Below, in pieces: positions 1-9,058 of a stretch of DNA of 64,000 nucleotides. Position 1 is the stretch's first letter, and every line of letters starts with the position of its first letter. The translations under genes and the position numbers were made by a program. The DNA is taken from contig NZ_CP072308.1 in NCBI RefSeq assembly GCF_017726655.1, forward strand, positions 2,114,501-2,178,500. The letters are read 5' to 3'. Source of the stretch: Agrobacterium tumefaciens (lineage in GTDB: Bacteria; Pseudomonadota; Alphaproteobacteria; Rhizobiales; Rhizobiaceae). The notes below the pieces were generated by a model. It ran no database searches. It worked only from the letters and a program-made list of their open reading frames with translations, and was not told where the DNA came from.

Positions 1-2
1 CA

Positions 3-188
3 GATGTGCGCTCACATCTGGGTGAGAAGGTTTATCACACCCTCATTCCGCGAAATGTACGTGTCTCGGAAGCGCCATCTTACGGTAAACCGGCCATTCT
101 CTATGATTTGAAATGCGCCGGTAGCCAGGCCTATCTGCAGCTGGCATCCGAAGTGATCCAAAGGGAGCGTCTGCGCAGAGCAGCGTAA
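3..188 (+). CDS. parA: Chromosome partitioning ATPase ParA, C-terminal fragment
   Basis: Only the last 61 codons are inside the window; the reading frame is open through the left edge, so the gene starts upstream. The visible part carries the ParA C-terminal hallmark around TLIPRNVRVSEAPSYGKP, followed by the helical tail ending in QRERLRRAA. ParA is the Walker-type ATPase that, with ParB bound to parS, segregates the replication origin. It lies 31 bp before parB in the same direction, the standard parAB operon. The GTG at position 6 is an internal codon, not a start. The Walker A and B motifs cannot be checked because they lie outside the window. Confidence 0.95.
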   Translation, partial: DVRSHLGEKVYHTLIPRNVRVSEAPSYGKPAILYDLKCAGSQAYLQLASEVIQRERLRRAA

Positions 189-219
189 TCTTTGTTGGGA
201 GTGTATGGAGTAATATTTT

Positions 220-1101
220 ATGAGTGATGATCTCTCGAAGCGCCGTTTGGGACGTGGCCTCGCCGCACTGATCGGGGAAATGGACCAGCCAGTTCCGGTT
301 GGGGAGCCGCCGCGAGCTGTCAGTCCAGACCGCACGATACCAATCGAGTTCATTGCCCGAAGCCACAGAAATCCGCGGCGTCACTTTGATGAGAATGAGC
401 TTCAGGATCTTGCGGCGTCAATCCGGCAACATGGTATTGTTCAGCCTGTGGTTGTACGAACAGTTGCAACCAACAGATACGAGATCATTGCAGGTGAAAG
501 ACGATGGCGCGCGGCCCAGCTTGCGGGCTTTACCGATGTCCCCGTCATTGTTCGCGATGTCGATGATCGCACCGCGCTGGAACTGGCCATCGTCGAAAAC
601 GTCCAGCGGTCGGACCTCAATCCTCTCGAAGAAGCGATGGGATATGAGCAGCTGATTGCCGAGCACGGTTATACCCAGAACGACCTCGGAGAAATCATCG
701 GCAAGAGCCGAAGCCATGTCGCCAATAGTCTTCGTCTTTTAAAGCTTCCCGACCCGGTCCGGGATATGCTGGCGGACGGTTCGCTCTCGGCCGGGCACGC
801 CCGGGCACTTGTGTCGACGTCTGACCCGTCCACGCTCGCCAAGACAATCGTGGCCAAAGGGCTTTCTGTTCGCGACGCCGAACGCCTAGCGCAGAATGAC
901 ATCAAGTCGCAGGGCGATGGCGGCGAGAAACGTCCTGCCGTTGAAAAGGATTCGGATACGGTCGCGCTTGAGCGGAGCCTGTCCGACGCGCTTGGACTTG
1001 ATGTGAAGATCAACCACAAGGGCGGTTCGGGTCAGATTCGCATCAGCTATCGCACCCTGGAGCAACTCGAAGCGGTATGCAGGCTTCTCGAGCAAAAATG
1101 A
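220..1101 (+). CDS. parB: Chromosome partitioning protein ParB
   Basis: This 293-aa protein is the parS-binding CTPase clamp of the ParABS system. An N-terminal basic stretch (KRRLGRGLAALIG, about residues 7-19) is the usual ParA-interacting segment. The ParB/Srx-type domain follows, with the GERRWR box at about residues 92-97, and then the helix-turn-helix region (TQNDLGEIIGKSRSHVANSL, about residues 152-171). The C-terminal dimerisation domain ends at the stop. The length is normal for alphaproteobacterial chromosomal ParB. The start ATG lies 31 bp after parA, so the two are probably co-transcribed. A perfect terminator hairpin follows within 22 bp. Confidence 0.96.
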   Translation: MSDDLSKRRLGRGLAALIGEMDQPVPVGEPPRAVSPDRTIPIEFIARSHRNPRRHFDENELQDLAASIRQHGIVQPVVVRTVATNRYEIIAGERRWRAAQLAGFTDVPVIVRDVDDRTALELAIVENVQRSDLNPLEEAMGYEQLIAEHGYTQNDLGEIIGKSRSHVANSLRLLKLPDPVRDMLADGSLSAGHARALVSTSDPSTLAKTIVAKGLSVRDAERLAQNDIKSQGDGGEKRPAVEKDSDTVALERSLSDALGLDVKINHKGGSGQIRISYRTLEQLEAVCRLLEQK

Positions 1102-1122
1102 TAAGTATTTGATGTAATTATA

Positions 1123-1147
1123 AAATACCCGCTTCTGGCGGGTATTT
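1123..1147. terminator. Bidirectional terminator between parB and the SdhAF4-like gene
   Basis: A perfect 10-bp stem AAATACCCGC / GCGGGTATTT encloses a 5-nt loop (1133-1137). The A-rich left arm and T-rich right arm allow it to work on both strands, which suits the convergent genes on either side. Confidence 0.8.
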
Positions 1148-1160
1148 CCATTTTAGGCAG

Positions 1161-1373
1161 TCAAAAATCGATTGCGCGACCTTTTATTTCATAATCGCCG
1201 AAGCGTACTGGCTCCGCGCCCCCACGACCACCGGTCTCCGGAGGCAATTGAAGGTCAGCCTGTTGCCTGCGACGCTCCTCAGCTTCCTTCAGGGCTCTCT
1301 GCGCCGCCGGTGGAAGCTCTCTAGCGTCATCCGTATTCCGAGCCGAGGCATTGTCGTTATCTGCATTCTGCAT
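1161..1373 (-). CDS. DUF1674 / succinate dehydrogenase assembly factor 4 (SdhAF4) family protein
   Basis: A 70-aa protein with a hydrophilic N-terminal half (NADNDNASARNTDDARELPP), a short charged helix (AQRALKEAEERRRQ) and the family signature at the C-terminus: PPETGGRGGAEPVRFGDYEIKG, then a terminal DF. That C-terminal pattern (GGR-G-EPxRxGDxExKGxAxDF) defines DUF1674. In yeast and animals the family is Sdh8/SDHAF4, which binds the flavinylated SdhA subunit and helps assemble succinate dehydrogenase. The gene stands alone between parB and htpX, far from any sdh gene in this window. It is convergent with parB and shares its terminator. Confidence 0.85.
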   Translation of the reverse strand: MQNADNDNASARNTDDARELPPAAQRALKEAEERRRQQADLQLPPETGGRGGAEPVRFGDYEIKGRAIDF

Positions 1374-1490
1374 GAAATCCTCCCAATGACGGGATATTGA
1401 AAAATAGTTGCCGCATCCCAGATTATAGAAAATGTGGGGCCAATCAAACCCCGGATTATTCCAGCCACGGTGTCAGGGAGAAATTGACGG

Positions 1491-2456
1491 ATGAACATGA
1501 TGCGCACGGCGATGCTTCTGGCGTTCATGACCGCATTGTTCATGGGTGTCGGCTTTCTGATCGGCGGCAAGGGCGGCATGACGATCGCGCTTGTAATTGC
1601 GGCCGGCATGAACCTTTTCTCCTACTGGAATTCCGACAAGATGGTGCTTTCGGCCTATCGTGCACGGGAAATTGACGAGGCGAATGCGCCCGAGTTTTTT
1701 CACATGATTCGTGATCTATCACGGAACGCCGGCCTGCCAATGCCGAAGGTCTACATTTACGACAGCCCCCAGCCAAACGCCTTCGCGACAGGCAGGAATC
1801 CCCAAAACGCGGCGGTTGCGGCCTCCACCGGTCTCTTGGAGCGGCTGACGCCGGAGGAGGTGGCTGGCGTCATGGCGCATGAACTCGCCCATGTCCAGAA
1901 CCGGGACACACTGACGATGACGATTACCGCCACGCTTGCGGGCGCGATTTCGATGCTGGGAAACTTTGCCTTCTTCTTCGGTGGAAACAGGGAAAACAGC
2001 AACAATCCCCTCGGCTTTATCGGCGTTCTGGTTGCAATGATTGTCGCGCCCTTGGCAGCGATGCTGGTGCAGATGGCGATCAGCCGCACGCGCGAATATT
2101 CCGCCGATCGCCGGGGCGCTGAGATTTGCGGGAACCCGCTTTGGCTTGCTTCGGCGCTTCAGAAGATCTCAGGCATGGCCCGACAGATTCACAATGACGA
2201 CGCCGAGCGCAATCCGGCAACGGCACATATGTTCATCATTAACCCCCTCTCGGGCGAGCGCATGGACAATCTGTTTTCCACGCATCCAAATACCGAAAAC
2301 CGCGTTGCGGCGCTGCAGGCCATGGCCCAGGAGTTTTCGCCGCGAGGATCGACGCCGCCGGCAACGGGTGGTAGACCTCTGCGCAAATCAGGCTCCGTCC
2401 CAAACACAGGCTGGGGACGTGGCAATGAAAACGAGCGCAAGGGACCGTGGTCTTGA
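1491..2456 (+). CDS. htpX: Membrane zinc metalloprotease HtpX (M48 family)
   Basis: 321 aa. Two N-terminal membrane segments (about residues 5-25 and 28-47) are followed by the catalytic HELAH motif at residues 130-134. Two further hydrophobic segments flank the glycine-rich middle, and the third zinc ligand is probably the Glu of REYSADR. HtpX degrades misfolded membrane proteins in the inner membrane and is often heat- or envelope-stress-induced. The start is one of several nearby ATGs (1491, 1497, 1500); the first has a GGGAG-type ribosome site upstream. Its 3' end overlaps rsmB by 10 bp, so the two genes are likely co-transcribed and translationally coupled. The C-terminal 40 residues are low-complexity Arg/Pro/Gly. 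Confidence 0.95.
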   Translation: MNMMRTAMLLAFMTALFMGVGFLIGGKGGMTIALVIAAGMNLFSYWNSDKMVLSAYRAREIDEANAPEFFHMIRDLSRNAGLPMPKVYIYDSPQPNAFATGRNPQNAAVAASTGLLERLTPEEVAGVMAHELAHVQNRDTLTMTITATLAGAISMLGNFAFFFGGNRENSNNPLGFIGVLVAMIVAPLAAMLVQMAISRTREYSADRRGAEICGNPLWLASALQKISGMARQIHNDDAERNPATAHMFIINPLSGERMDNLFSTHPNTENRVAALQAMAQEFSPRGSTPPATGGRPLRKSGSVPNTGWGRGNENERKGPWS

Positions 2457-3838
2457 CATCCGATACGAAGAACAAGCAGGCGCGATCAAACAGGTCAAAG
2501 CCAGCGCATGGAAGGGGCCGTGAAGACGGCCCTTCGTCTTTCCAGGATAAGCCTGGTCTTTCCGCACGCGTTGCCGCCACCCGCATTCTGGCAGCCGTTC
2601 TGGAAAAGAAAACATCGCTGGACGGCATGCTCGATAGTGAAAATGGCAACCCCGTCTATCGCGCCCTCTCGATTGCCGACCGGGCCTTGGTCCGGGCAAT
2701 CGTTAACAGCGCGCTTCGCCATCTCCCCCGCATCGAAACGGCGCTGTCGATGCTGCTTGATGGCCCGTTACCGCAGGGCGCAAGGTCGCTTCACCATGTG
2801 CTCGTCGTCGGTGCGGCGCAGATGCTCTATCTTGATGTACCGGATCATTCCGCTGTCGATCTCGCCGTCGAGCAGGCTCACCGCGATCCGCGCAACCGTC
2901 GCTTTGTAAAGTTGGTGAATGCCGTTCTCAGAAGGCTTGGTCGCGAGAAGGCGGAGATTGAAAAGGCCGTTGCGGATGTGCCCGTTCTGCCGCCGTGGTT
3001 CTATGCGCGGCTTGTTTCAGCCTATGGAGAGGAAACGGCGAAACTGATTTCGCACGCCCAGCTGACGCCTTCCTCCATTGATCTGACCGTTAAAGCTGAT
3101 CCGGCTCTGTGGGCAGAGAAGCTTGGTGGAACGCTCATGCCGAACGGCAGCGTGCGGCTGGGCGCGTTTGAAGGGCAAATCCCTTCATTGGAAGGTTTTG
3201 CCGAGGGGGCATGGTGGGTGCAGGATCTCGCGGCTAGCATCCCCGTCAAGCTCATGGGCGATGTGTCCGGTAAGCGTGTCGCCGACCTCTGTGCGGCACC
3301 CGGTGGGAAGACTGCGCAGCTTGCATTGGCTGGCGCCAATGTGACGGCATTGGACCAGTCCGGCAATCGTCTCCGGCGTTTGAAGGAAAATCTCGACCGA
3401 CTTGGCCTGCATGCCCAGACGGTTGAGGCCAACATGCTGAAGTATCAGCCGGAACAGCTTTTTGACGCGGTTCTCCTTGATGCCCCCTGCTCTTCTACCG
3501 GCACACTTCGCAAACATCCGGATGTCTGCTGGACGAAGGATGCAAACGATATCGCCAAACTCGCGGCGCTACAGGGTCAGATGCTGCGGCACGCGCTGAC
3601 CTTTGTGGGTCCGGGCGGTCTGGTGGTCTTTTCCAACTGCTCGCTCGATCCGTCCGAGGGAGAAGAGGTGATCGACGGTGTCCTGGCTGAAAATCCCGAT
3701 TTCGAGCGGGTTGCCGTTCGCGCTGAGGATTGGCCAGGCATGGAGGCGGCCGTCAACAGAGATGGCGATCTTCGCACGACGCCGGACATGTTCGGCGGTG
3801 TAGACGGCTTTTTTAGCAGTGTCTTGCGTAAGAAGTAG
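2447..3838 (+). CDS. rsmB: 16S rRNA (cytosine-5)-methyltransferase RsmB (Fmu/Sun family)
   Basis: 463 aa. The N-terminal half resembles the NusB-like RNA-binding domain ([18 protein letters not shown] onward). The C-terminal half is a Rossmann-fold SAM methyltransferase with the SAM loop [14 protein letters not shown]. Both catalytic cysteines of m5C RNA methyltransferases are present: in [15 protein letters not shown] (motif IV) and in [11 protein letters not shown] (motif VI). It is predicted to methylate 16S rRNA at the E. coli C967 equivalent. The GTG start overlaps the end of htpX, with AAGGGA just upstream; an in-frame TTG at 2453 is the alternative. The N-terminal 35 residues are basic and poorly conserved. 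Confidence 0.93.
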   Translation: MVLTSDTKNKQARSNRSKPAHGRGREDGPSSFQDKPGLSARVAATRILAAVLEKKTSLDGMLDSENGNPVYRALSIADRALVRAIVNSALRHLPRIETALSMLLDGPLPQGARSLHHVLVVGAAQMLYLDVPDHSAVDLAVEQAHRDPRNRRFVKLVNAVLRRLGREKAEIEKAVADVPVLPPWFYARLVSAYGEETAKLISHAQLTPSSIDLTVKADPALWAEKLGGTLMPNGSVRLGAFEGQIPSLEGFAEGAWWVQDLAASIPVKLMGDVSGKRVADLCAAPGGKTAQLALAGANVTALDQSGNRLRRLKENLDRLGLHAQTVEANMLKYQPEQLFDAVLLDAPCSSTGTLRKHPDVCWTKDANDIAKLAALQGQMLRHALTFVGPGGLVVFSNCSLDPSEGEEVIDGVLAENPDFERVAVRAEDWPGMEAAVNRDGDLRTTPDMFGGVDGFFSSVLRKK

Positions 3839-3963
3839 AAAAAAGCGAAGCTCTCGCGAATCATTAGATATTTATCGAAAACGTTCCGGTCGTCGCGGTT
3901 CACTGATAAAAACAAAACATGTGAAACGGGAAACACAGCTTGTTAGGGTCCTTCGCAGGCAGC

Positions 3964-5631
3964 ATGAATTCCGCCGGTCTTCTGTCGCGGATGGCGTATC
4001 GTCATCTGTGTGTCGGCCTCGCGCCATTGCGCCTGCATCTTTCTCGGTTCGCCAATCGAGTGCCGGCAGGGCTGGTGGCGGCGCCGACGGATCTGAGGGC
4101 GATCGACCCTTATTTCGCGGAGGAACTTCTAAGGGGCCGTATCGCGCTTGCGGGGCGAGTTGTCGAGACCGGCGGCGCATCGCCGTTTCAAATCGAGTAC
4201 CCTTCAGCGGTTTTTGAAGAGAGGCTGCACGCGTTCAGCTGGTTGCGCCACATTCGCTCCGATAAATCTAGCGAAGCTTGCAAACGTGCCCGACGGATTG
4301 TTGCGGAATGGATGGGATTTCACGGCAAGCGGCTTACAGGTACCGCGTGGTCGCCGGAAATCGCGGCGCAGAGGTTAATTGCCTGGCTCTCCCACTCGCC
4401 GGTGGTGTTATTCGAGGCCGACGCGGGCTTCTATCGCCGTTTCCTGAAAAGCCTTGGCCTTCATGTTCGTTACCTTGAGAGGATCGCCAAACACGCGCCG
4501 GATGGGGAAGCGCGGCTGAAGATCAGGATTGCCCTCGCGATGGCCTCCATCGCCATGCCAACCCGCCTGTCCCGTATAAACCGCAATGGCGTGAAGCTGG
4601 CTCAGGAAATGGAACGCCAGATTCTCCCCGATGGGGGCCATGTCTCCCGCAATCCGCGCGTCATACTGGATTTGCTGCTCGACCTCCTGCCGCTGCGCCA
4701 AAGCTACATCAATCTCGGACACGACCTTCCTTCTGGTCTTGTTCCCGCGATTGATCGTATGTTCCCGGCTATCCGGTTTTTCCGTCACCAGGGTGGTGAT
4801 CTCGCGCTGTTCAATGGTGCCACGGCGACGCTTGCCAGCGAGCTCGTTTCCGTGCTGCGGTATGACGAGACGGCCGGTCGGCCATCGAAAGTCCTGCCGG
4901 ATGTGAATTACCATCGGCTTGCCACGGATGACACTGTCGTCATCATTGATACCGGTCATCCGGGCTCCGCGGAACTTTCCCGCCAGGCGCATTCGGGCTG
5001 TCTGTCGTTCGAGATGTCCTGCGGCAAGAACCGGTTCATCGTCAACTCAGGCTTTCCGCGAAACGCTGCGCCCGAATATCAACGGGCGAGCAGGTCAACG
5101 GCGGCGCACTCTACCGTCACGCTGGCGGACACGTCCTCCAGCAGGCTTTCGCGCTCGCGGCTCCTCGGCCCTATTATGGTATCTGGCGTCAGCCATGTCG
5201 ATAGCCGGCGTAGCACAGACGCCAACGGTAACGATGTCCTCTGGGCCGCTCACGACGGCTATGTGCAGAACTTTGGCTGCTACCATGAACGTGAAATTGA
5301 ATTGAACGCCGCTGGTACGAAGATCAAGGGACGCGACCTGCTCCGCGCCGATGGGGCCGCGGCGAAGGAGCAGTTGCAATCGGTGTCGGCCGTTTCACGC
5401 TTCCACATCCATCCACATATTCAGCTTCATCCGCGAGACGAGGAGTCGGTCTATCTGGAGGCTGGCGACGGCACGACATGGCTGCTTTCAGCGCCCGGGC
5501 TGGAGCTCTTCATAACGGAGGATGTTTTCATGGCGGATGCGTCCGGCATGCGCCCGTCGCAGCAGATTGAATTACCCTTCAACCTTGTCAACACGCGCGA
5601 GATCCGCTGGCTTCTCGAAAGGAAGGCCTGA
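3964..5631 (+). CDS. Heparinase II/III family protein
   Basis: 555 aa from the ATG at 3964; the frame stays open to a TTG at 3940, but the ATG is more natural. The N-terminal half is an alpha-helical toroid-like region (FEERLHAFSWLRHIRS, HVSRNPRVILDLLLDLLPLR). The C-terminal half is the beta-sheet domain of Heparinase_II_III, with GCLSFEMSCGKNRFIVNSGFP and AHSTVTLAD. The latter carries the conserved His of this polysaccharide lyase fold. No signal peptide is evident. The family includes heparinases and alginate lyases, but the substrate here is unknown. It lies between rsmB and purH, each with its own spacer of more than 100 bp, so it may be transcribed separately. Confidence 0.85.
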   Translation: MNSAGLLSRMAYRHLCVGLAPLRLHLSRFANRVPAGLVAAPTDLRAIDPYFAEELLRGRIALAGRVVETGGASPFQIEYPSAVFEERLHAFSWLRHIRSDKSSEACKRARRIVAEWMGFHGKRLTGTAWSPEIAAQRLIAWLSHSPVVLFEADAGFYRRFLKSLGLHVRYLERIAKHAPDGEARLKIRIALAMASIAMPTRLSRINRNGVKLAQEMERQILPDGGHVSRNPRVILDLLLDLLPLRQSYINLGHDLPSGLVPAIDRMFPAIRFFRHQGGDLALFNGATATLASELVSVLRYDETAGRPSKVLPDVNYHRLATDDTVVIIDTGHPGSAELSRQAHSGCLSFEMSCGKNRFIVNSGFPRNAAPEYQRASRSTAAHSTVTLADTSSSRLSRSRLLGPIMVSGVSHVDSRRSTDANGNDVLWAAHDGYVQNFGCYHEREIELNAAGTKIKGRDLLRADGAAAKEQLQSVSAVSRFHIHPHIQLHPRDEESVYLEAGDGTTWLLSAPGLELFITEDVFMADASGMRPSQQIELPFNLVNTREIRWLLERKA

Positions 5632-5779
5632 AGACGTTATTCCAAAGGGTAAAAACGGCATAGTTTTTGTCCTTCGTCATCCTCTCTGTTTATTAATCTG
5701 GTAAGCTATGTTAACGCGGCGGCAATTGCTGGATCATTTCCATTCCAGCCTGCCCTCCCTGCGAAACGGAGTATGCCTG

Positions 5780-7396
5780 ATGGCCGTCGTGTCCAAAAAA
5801 ATTCCCGCCCCTGATAAGGTTAAAATCCGTACGGCGCTTCTATCCGTGTCTGACAAGACGGACATTATCGAGCTGGCGACGGTGCTTTCCAAGCTTGGCG
5901 TCAAGCTGCTTTCGACCGGCGGTACGGCAAAGGCCATCGCTGAGGCTGGCCTTCCGGTGACGGATGTCTCGGACATTACGAATTTCCCTGAGATTATGGA
6001 TGGTCGCGTCAAGACCCTGCATCCCAATGTTCATGGCGGACTACTGGCGATCCGCGACGACGCTGATCATGTCGAGGCCATGAAGGCGCATGGTATCGAG
6101 GCGATCGATCTTTCAGTTATCAATCTCTACCCCTTCGAGGAAGTGCGCGCCAAGGGTGGCGATTATCCGACGACGGTCGAGAATATCGATATTGGCGGCC
6201 CGGCGATGATCCGCGCTTCCGCCAAGAATCATGCCTATGTCACCGTCGTTACCGATCCTTCCGACTACCCGGCGCTGGTCGAAGCCCTCCAGTCCGATGA
6301 CGGACAGACCTCCTATGCGCTGCGCCAGCGTTTTGCCGCAAAGGCCTACGCCCGCACGGCTGCCTACGATGCCGTGATATCCAACTGGTTTGCCGAAGCA
6401 CTGGCAATTGAGACGCCCGATTACCGCGCCATCGGCGGCGTGCTGAAGGAAAAGATGCGTTACGGTGAAAACCCGCATCAGAGCGCCGGTTTCTACCTGA
6501 CCGGTGAAAAGCGCCCGGGCGTTGCGACCGCAACGCTTCTGCAGGGTAAGCAGCTCTCCTACAACAACATCAATGATACGGATGCGGCTTACGAGTTGGT
6601 GGCGGAGTTCCTGCCGGAAAATGCGCCAGCCGTCGCCATCATCAAACACGCCAATCCCTGCGGCGTTGCGACCGGCCCGACCCTTGCCGAAGCCTATCGG
6701 CGTGCGCTGGCTTGCGATTCGGTTTCCGCCTTTGGTGGCGTCATTGCCCTGAACCGCACGCTCGATGCCGAAACGGCGGAAGAGATCGTAAAGCTCTTTA
6801 CCGAAGTCATCATCGCGCCTGACGTAACCGAGGAAGCCAAATCCATCATCGCCCGCAAGCCGAACCTGCGCCTTCTCGCCGCCGGTGGCCTGCCAGATCC
6901 GCGCGCGGCTGGCCTGACCGCGAAGACCGTTTCCGGCGGCCTGCTGGTGCAGAGCCGTGACAATGGCATGGTCGAGGACCTCGAACTCAAGGTGGTGACC
7001 AAGCGTGCGCCGACCGCGCAGGAGCTTGAGGACATGAAGTTCGCCTTCAAGATCGCCAAACATGTGAAATCCAATGCTGTGATCTATGCTAAGGACGGCC
7101 AGACGGCTGGTATCGGCGCCGGCCAGATGAGCCGCGTCGATTCGGCCCGTATCGCGGCTCAGAAGGCGGAAGATGCTGCGAAGGCGCTCGGCTTGGCCGA
7201 ACCCCTGACGCGGGGTTCCGCGGTCGCTTCCGAGGCATTTTATCCCTTTGCGGATGGCTTGCTTGCAGCCATCGCTGCGGGCGCTACGGCGGTCATCCAA
7301 CCGGGCGGCTCGATGCGCGATCAGGACGTGATTGACGCAGCCAACGAGCATAACGTCGCGATGGTCTTTACCGGCATGCGTCACTTCCGCCACTAA
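5780..7396 (+). CDS. purH: Bifunctional AICAR formyltransferase / IMP cyclohydrolase
   Basis: 538 aa. It performs the last two steps of de novo IMP synthesis. The N-terminal MGS-like cyclohydrolase domain (about residues 15-160) includes [11 protein letters not shown] and [16 protein letters not shown]. The C-terminal transformylase domain contains [13 protein letters not shown] and the catalytic [10 protein letters not shown] segment. The frame continues upstream to an ATG at 5708, but the extra 24 residues are not family-like. [20 protein letters not shown] at 5780 matches other rhizobial PurH N-termini, so this start is chosen. A strong terminator follows the stop. Confidence 0.97.
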   Translation: MAVVSKKIPAPDKVKIRTALLSVSDKTDIIELATVLSKLGVKLLSTGGTAKAIAEAGLPVTDVSDITNFPEIMDGRVKTLHPNVHGGLLAIRDDADHVEAMKAHGIEAIDLSVINLYPFEEVRAKGGDYPTTVENIDIGGPAMIRASAKNHAYVTVVTDPSDYPALVEALQSDDGQTSYALRQRFAAKAYARTAAYDAVISNWFAEALAIETPDYRAIGGVLKEKMRYGENPHQSAGFYLTGEKRPGVATATLLQGKQLSYNNINDTDAAYELVAEFLPENAPAVAIIKHANPCGVATGPTLAEAYRRALACDSVSAFGGVIALNRTLDAETAEEIVKLFTEVIIAPDVTEEAKSIIARKPNLRLLAAGGLPDPRAAGLTAKTVSGGLLVQSRDNGMVEDLELKVVTKRAPTAQELEDMKFAFKIAKHVKSNAVIYAKDGQTAGIGAGQMSRVDSARIAAQKAEDAAKALGLAEPLTRGSAVASEAFYPFADGLLAAIAAGATAVIQPGGSMRDQDVIDAANEHNVAMVFTGMRHFRH

Positions 7397-7421
7397 GCGC
7401 GGACCAGACAGGAATGACAAA

Positions 7422-7445
7422 GGCCCGGAAAGCGATTTCCGGGCC
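7422..7445. terminator. Intrinsic terminator after purH
   Basis: A perfect 10-bp stem GGCCCGGAAA / TTTCCGGGCC with a GCGA tetraloop, followed by ATTCTTGTTT. It lies 25 bp past the purH stop and 39 bp before the convergent uxaA stop, so it may serve both. Confidence 0.85.
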
Positions 7446-7450
7446 ATTCT

Positions 7451-7466
7451 TGTTTCACGTGGGACA
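7451..7466. promoter_or_regulatory. parS-like ParB-binding site
   Basis: TGTTTCACGTGGGACA matches the canonical 16-bp parS palindrome TGTTTCACGTGAAACA at 14 of 16 positions. The left half and the central CACGTG are intact, and two bases differ in the right half. It lies in a convergent intergenic gap about 6.3 kb from parB, where rhizobial parS sites are expected. ParB binding is inferred from the sequence match only. Confidence 0.6.
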
Positions 7467-7483
7467 GTACCTGGGCCGCCGTT

Positions 7484-9016
7484 TCAGGTGACGGCGCCCA
7501 CCTGCCACGGCACAAATTCGTTGTCCCCGTAATCGTAAATCTCGCTCACCGTCTTGTCACCGGAAGCCACCGCGAGAATATGTTCAAAAATTCGTTTGCC
7601 GGATTCTTCGATCGTTTCATTGCCGGTAACGATTTCCCCGCAATTGATATCCATGTCTTCCTTCATGTGCTCATACATTTCGGAATTGGTGGCGATCTTG
7701 ATGCAGGGTGACGGCTTGAAGCCCGACACCGAGCCACGGCCGGTGGTGAAACAGATGACGTTGCAGCCGCCAGCGACCTGGCCGGTGACGGCAACGGGGT
7801 CGTAGCCGGGCGTATCCATGAAGACGAAACCCTGTTCCGTCACGGTTTCGGCAAACTCATAAACCGCCTTCAGCGGCATCGATCCGCCTTTGGCGACCGC
7901 GCCAAGTGACTTTTCCAGGATTGTGGTCAGGCCGCCAAGCTTGTTGCCATGGGAAGGGTTGTTGTTTAACTCGTCGCCGTTGCGGGCGGTATAATCGCGC
8001 CACCAATCGATGCGCTGCAGCAGCTTTTCGGCGACCGCGGGCGTGACGGCCCGTTTTGTCAGCAGGTGCTCGGCGCCATAGATTTCAGGCGTCTCGGAAA
8101 GCACGGTCGTGCCGCCATTGCGCACGATAAGATCTGATGCATAACCCAGAGCCGGATTGGCGGAGATACCGGAATAGCCGTCTGAGCCTCCGCATTCCAG
8201 CGCGACTTTCAGCTTGGAGAGCGGTTGCTCGGTACGACGGGCGGCATTGACCATCGGCAGCATGGCTTTGATCTCGGCAATCGCCGCATCGATCGTCTTT
8301 CGTGTGCCGCCATGTTGTTGAATTGTCATGGTCCGCAGCCGCTCACCCTCCTCCATCTTGTAGTGTTCGAGGATGGGGGCAATCTGGTTGGTCTCGCAAC
8401 CCAAGCCGATCAACAGAATGCCGCCGAAATTCGGATGGCGGGCATAGCCCTGGATGGTGCGGATCAGCAGACGGTAGCCTTCCGATTTGGTATTCAACGC
8501 GCAGCCGCCGCCATGGGTCAGTGCGACGACGCCATCGACATTGTCGAAGCCGTCAAGTCCGCCCTGTTTGTTGAAATAATCGGCGATGTAGCGCGACACC
8601 GTGGCGGAACAGTTCACCGATGCGATGACGCCGATGTAGTTGCGCGTTCCGACGCCGCCTATGCCGCGGTCGTAACCCATGAACGTCCGACGCTCGCCTT
8701 CGGGCAACATGCCTTTTTCTTCGATATCGACACTGAACTGGTGCGCGTGTTCTGAAGGCACCATGGCAAGATTGTGCAGGTGCACGTGTCGGCCAGGCTC
8801 GATGTCCTGCGTGGCGATGCCGATGACCTGGCCGTATTTGAGCACTTCTTCGCCCGATCTGATCAGCTTGAGGGCCACCTTGTGCCCGCGACCGATCAGC
8901 TCGAGCGCCGCCAGATCGCCCCTGCCCGTGGCGCCACCGGCCGGGATAGACCGACGCGCCACCGCGACATTGTCGTTGGCGTTCAGCAAAATGGTTGCCT
9001 CGGAATTCTCACTCAC
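7484..9016 (-). CDS. uxaA: Altronate dehydratase family protein (UxaA-like)
   Basis: 510 aa, the full-length two-part form: an N-terminal SAF domain (about residues 8-90) and the long D-galactarate/altronate dehydratase domain. Family segments visible are IASVNCSATVSRYIADYF, ALTHGGGCALNT, GLGCETNQIAPIL and ALECGGSDGYSGISANPALG; the Cys residues in the first three are candidate iron ligands. The reaction would be D-altronate to 2-keto-3-deoxy-D-gluconate. It lies 42 bp downstream of the GntR-type regulator on the same strand and is probably co-transcribed with it. With the tagaturonate reductase-like gene at 16530 it could complete a galactonate/tagaturonate/altronate route. Galactarate or another aldarate/aldonate remains possible as substrate. 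Confidence 0.85.
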   Translation of the reverse strand: MSENSEATILLNANDNVAVARRSIPAGGATGRGDLAALELIGRGHKVALKLIRSGEEVLKYGQVIGIATQDIEPGRHVHLHNLAMVPSEHAHQFSVDIEEKGMLPEGERRTFMGYDRGIGGVGTRNYIGVIASVNCSATVSRYIADYFNKQGGLDGFDNVDGVVALTHGGGCALNTKSEGYRLLIRTIQGYARHPNFGGILLIGLGCETNQIAPILEHYKMEEGERLRTMTIQQHGGTRKTIDAAIAEIKAMLPMVNAARRTEQPLSKLKVALECGGSDGYSGISANPALGYASDLIVRNGGTTVLSETPEIYGAEHLLTKRAVTPAVAEKLLQRIDWWRDYTARNGDELNNNPSHGNKLGGLTTILEKSLGAVAKGGSMPLKAVYEFAETVTEQGFVFMDTPGYDPVAVTGQVAGGCNVICFTTGRGSVSGFKPSPCIKIATNSEMYEHMKEDMDINCGEIVTGNETIEESGKRIFEHILAVASGDKTVSEIYDYGDNEFVPWQVGAVT

Positions 9017-9058
9017 GGGTTATCCTCCTCCCGAAATATTGTCTGCTATGTTTCCGGA

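Noticed and set aside
5708..5779. N-terminal extension of purH from the upstream ATG
   Set aside because: The 24 extra residues are unlike PurH, and the ATG at 5780 matches the family N-terminus.
6113..7447. 444-aa minus-strand open frame opposite purH
   Set aside because: Fully antisense to a clear purH, with low-complexity Arg/Gly-rich sequence and no domain.
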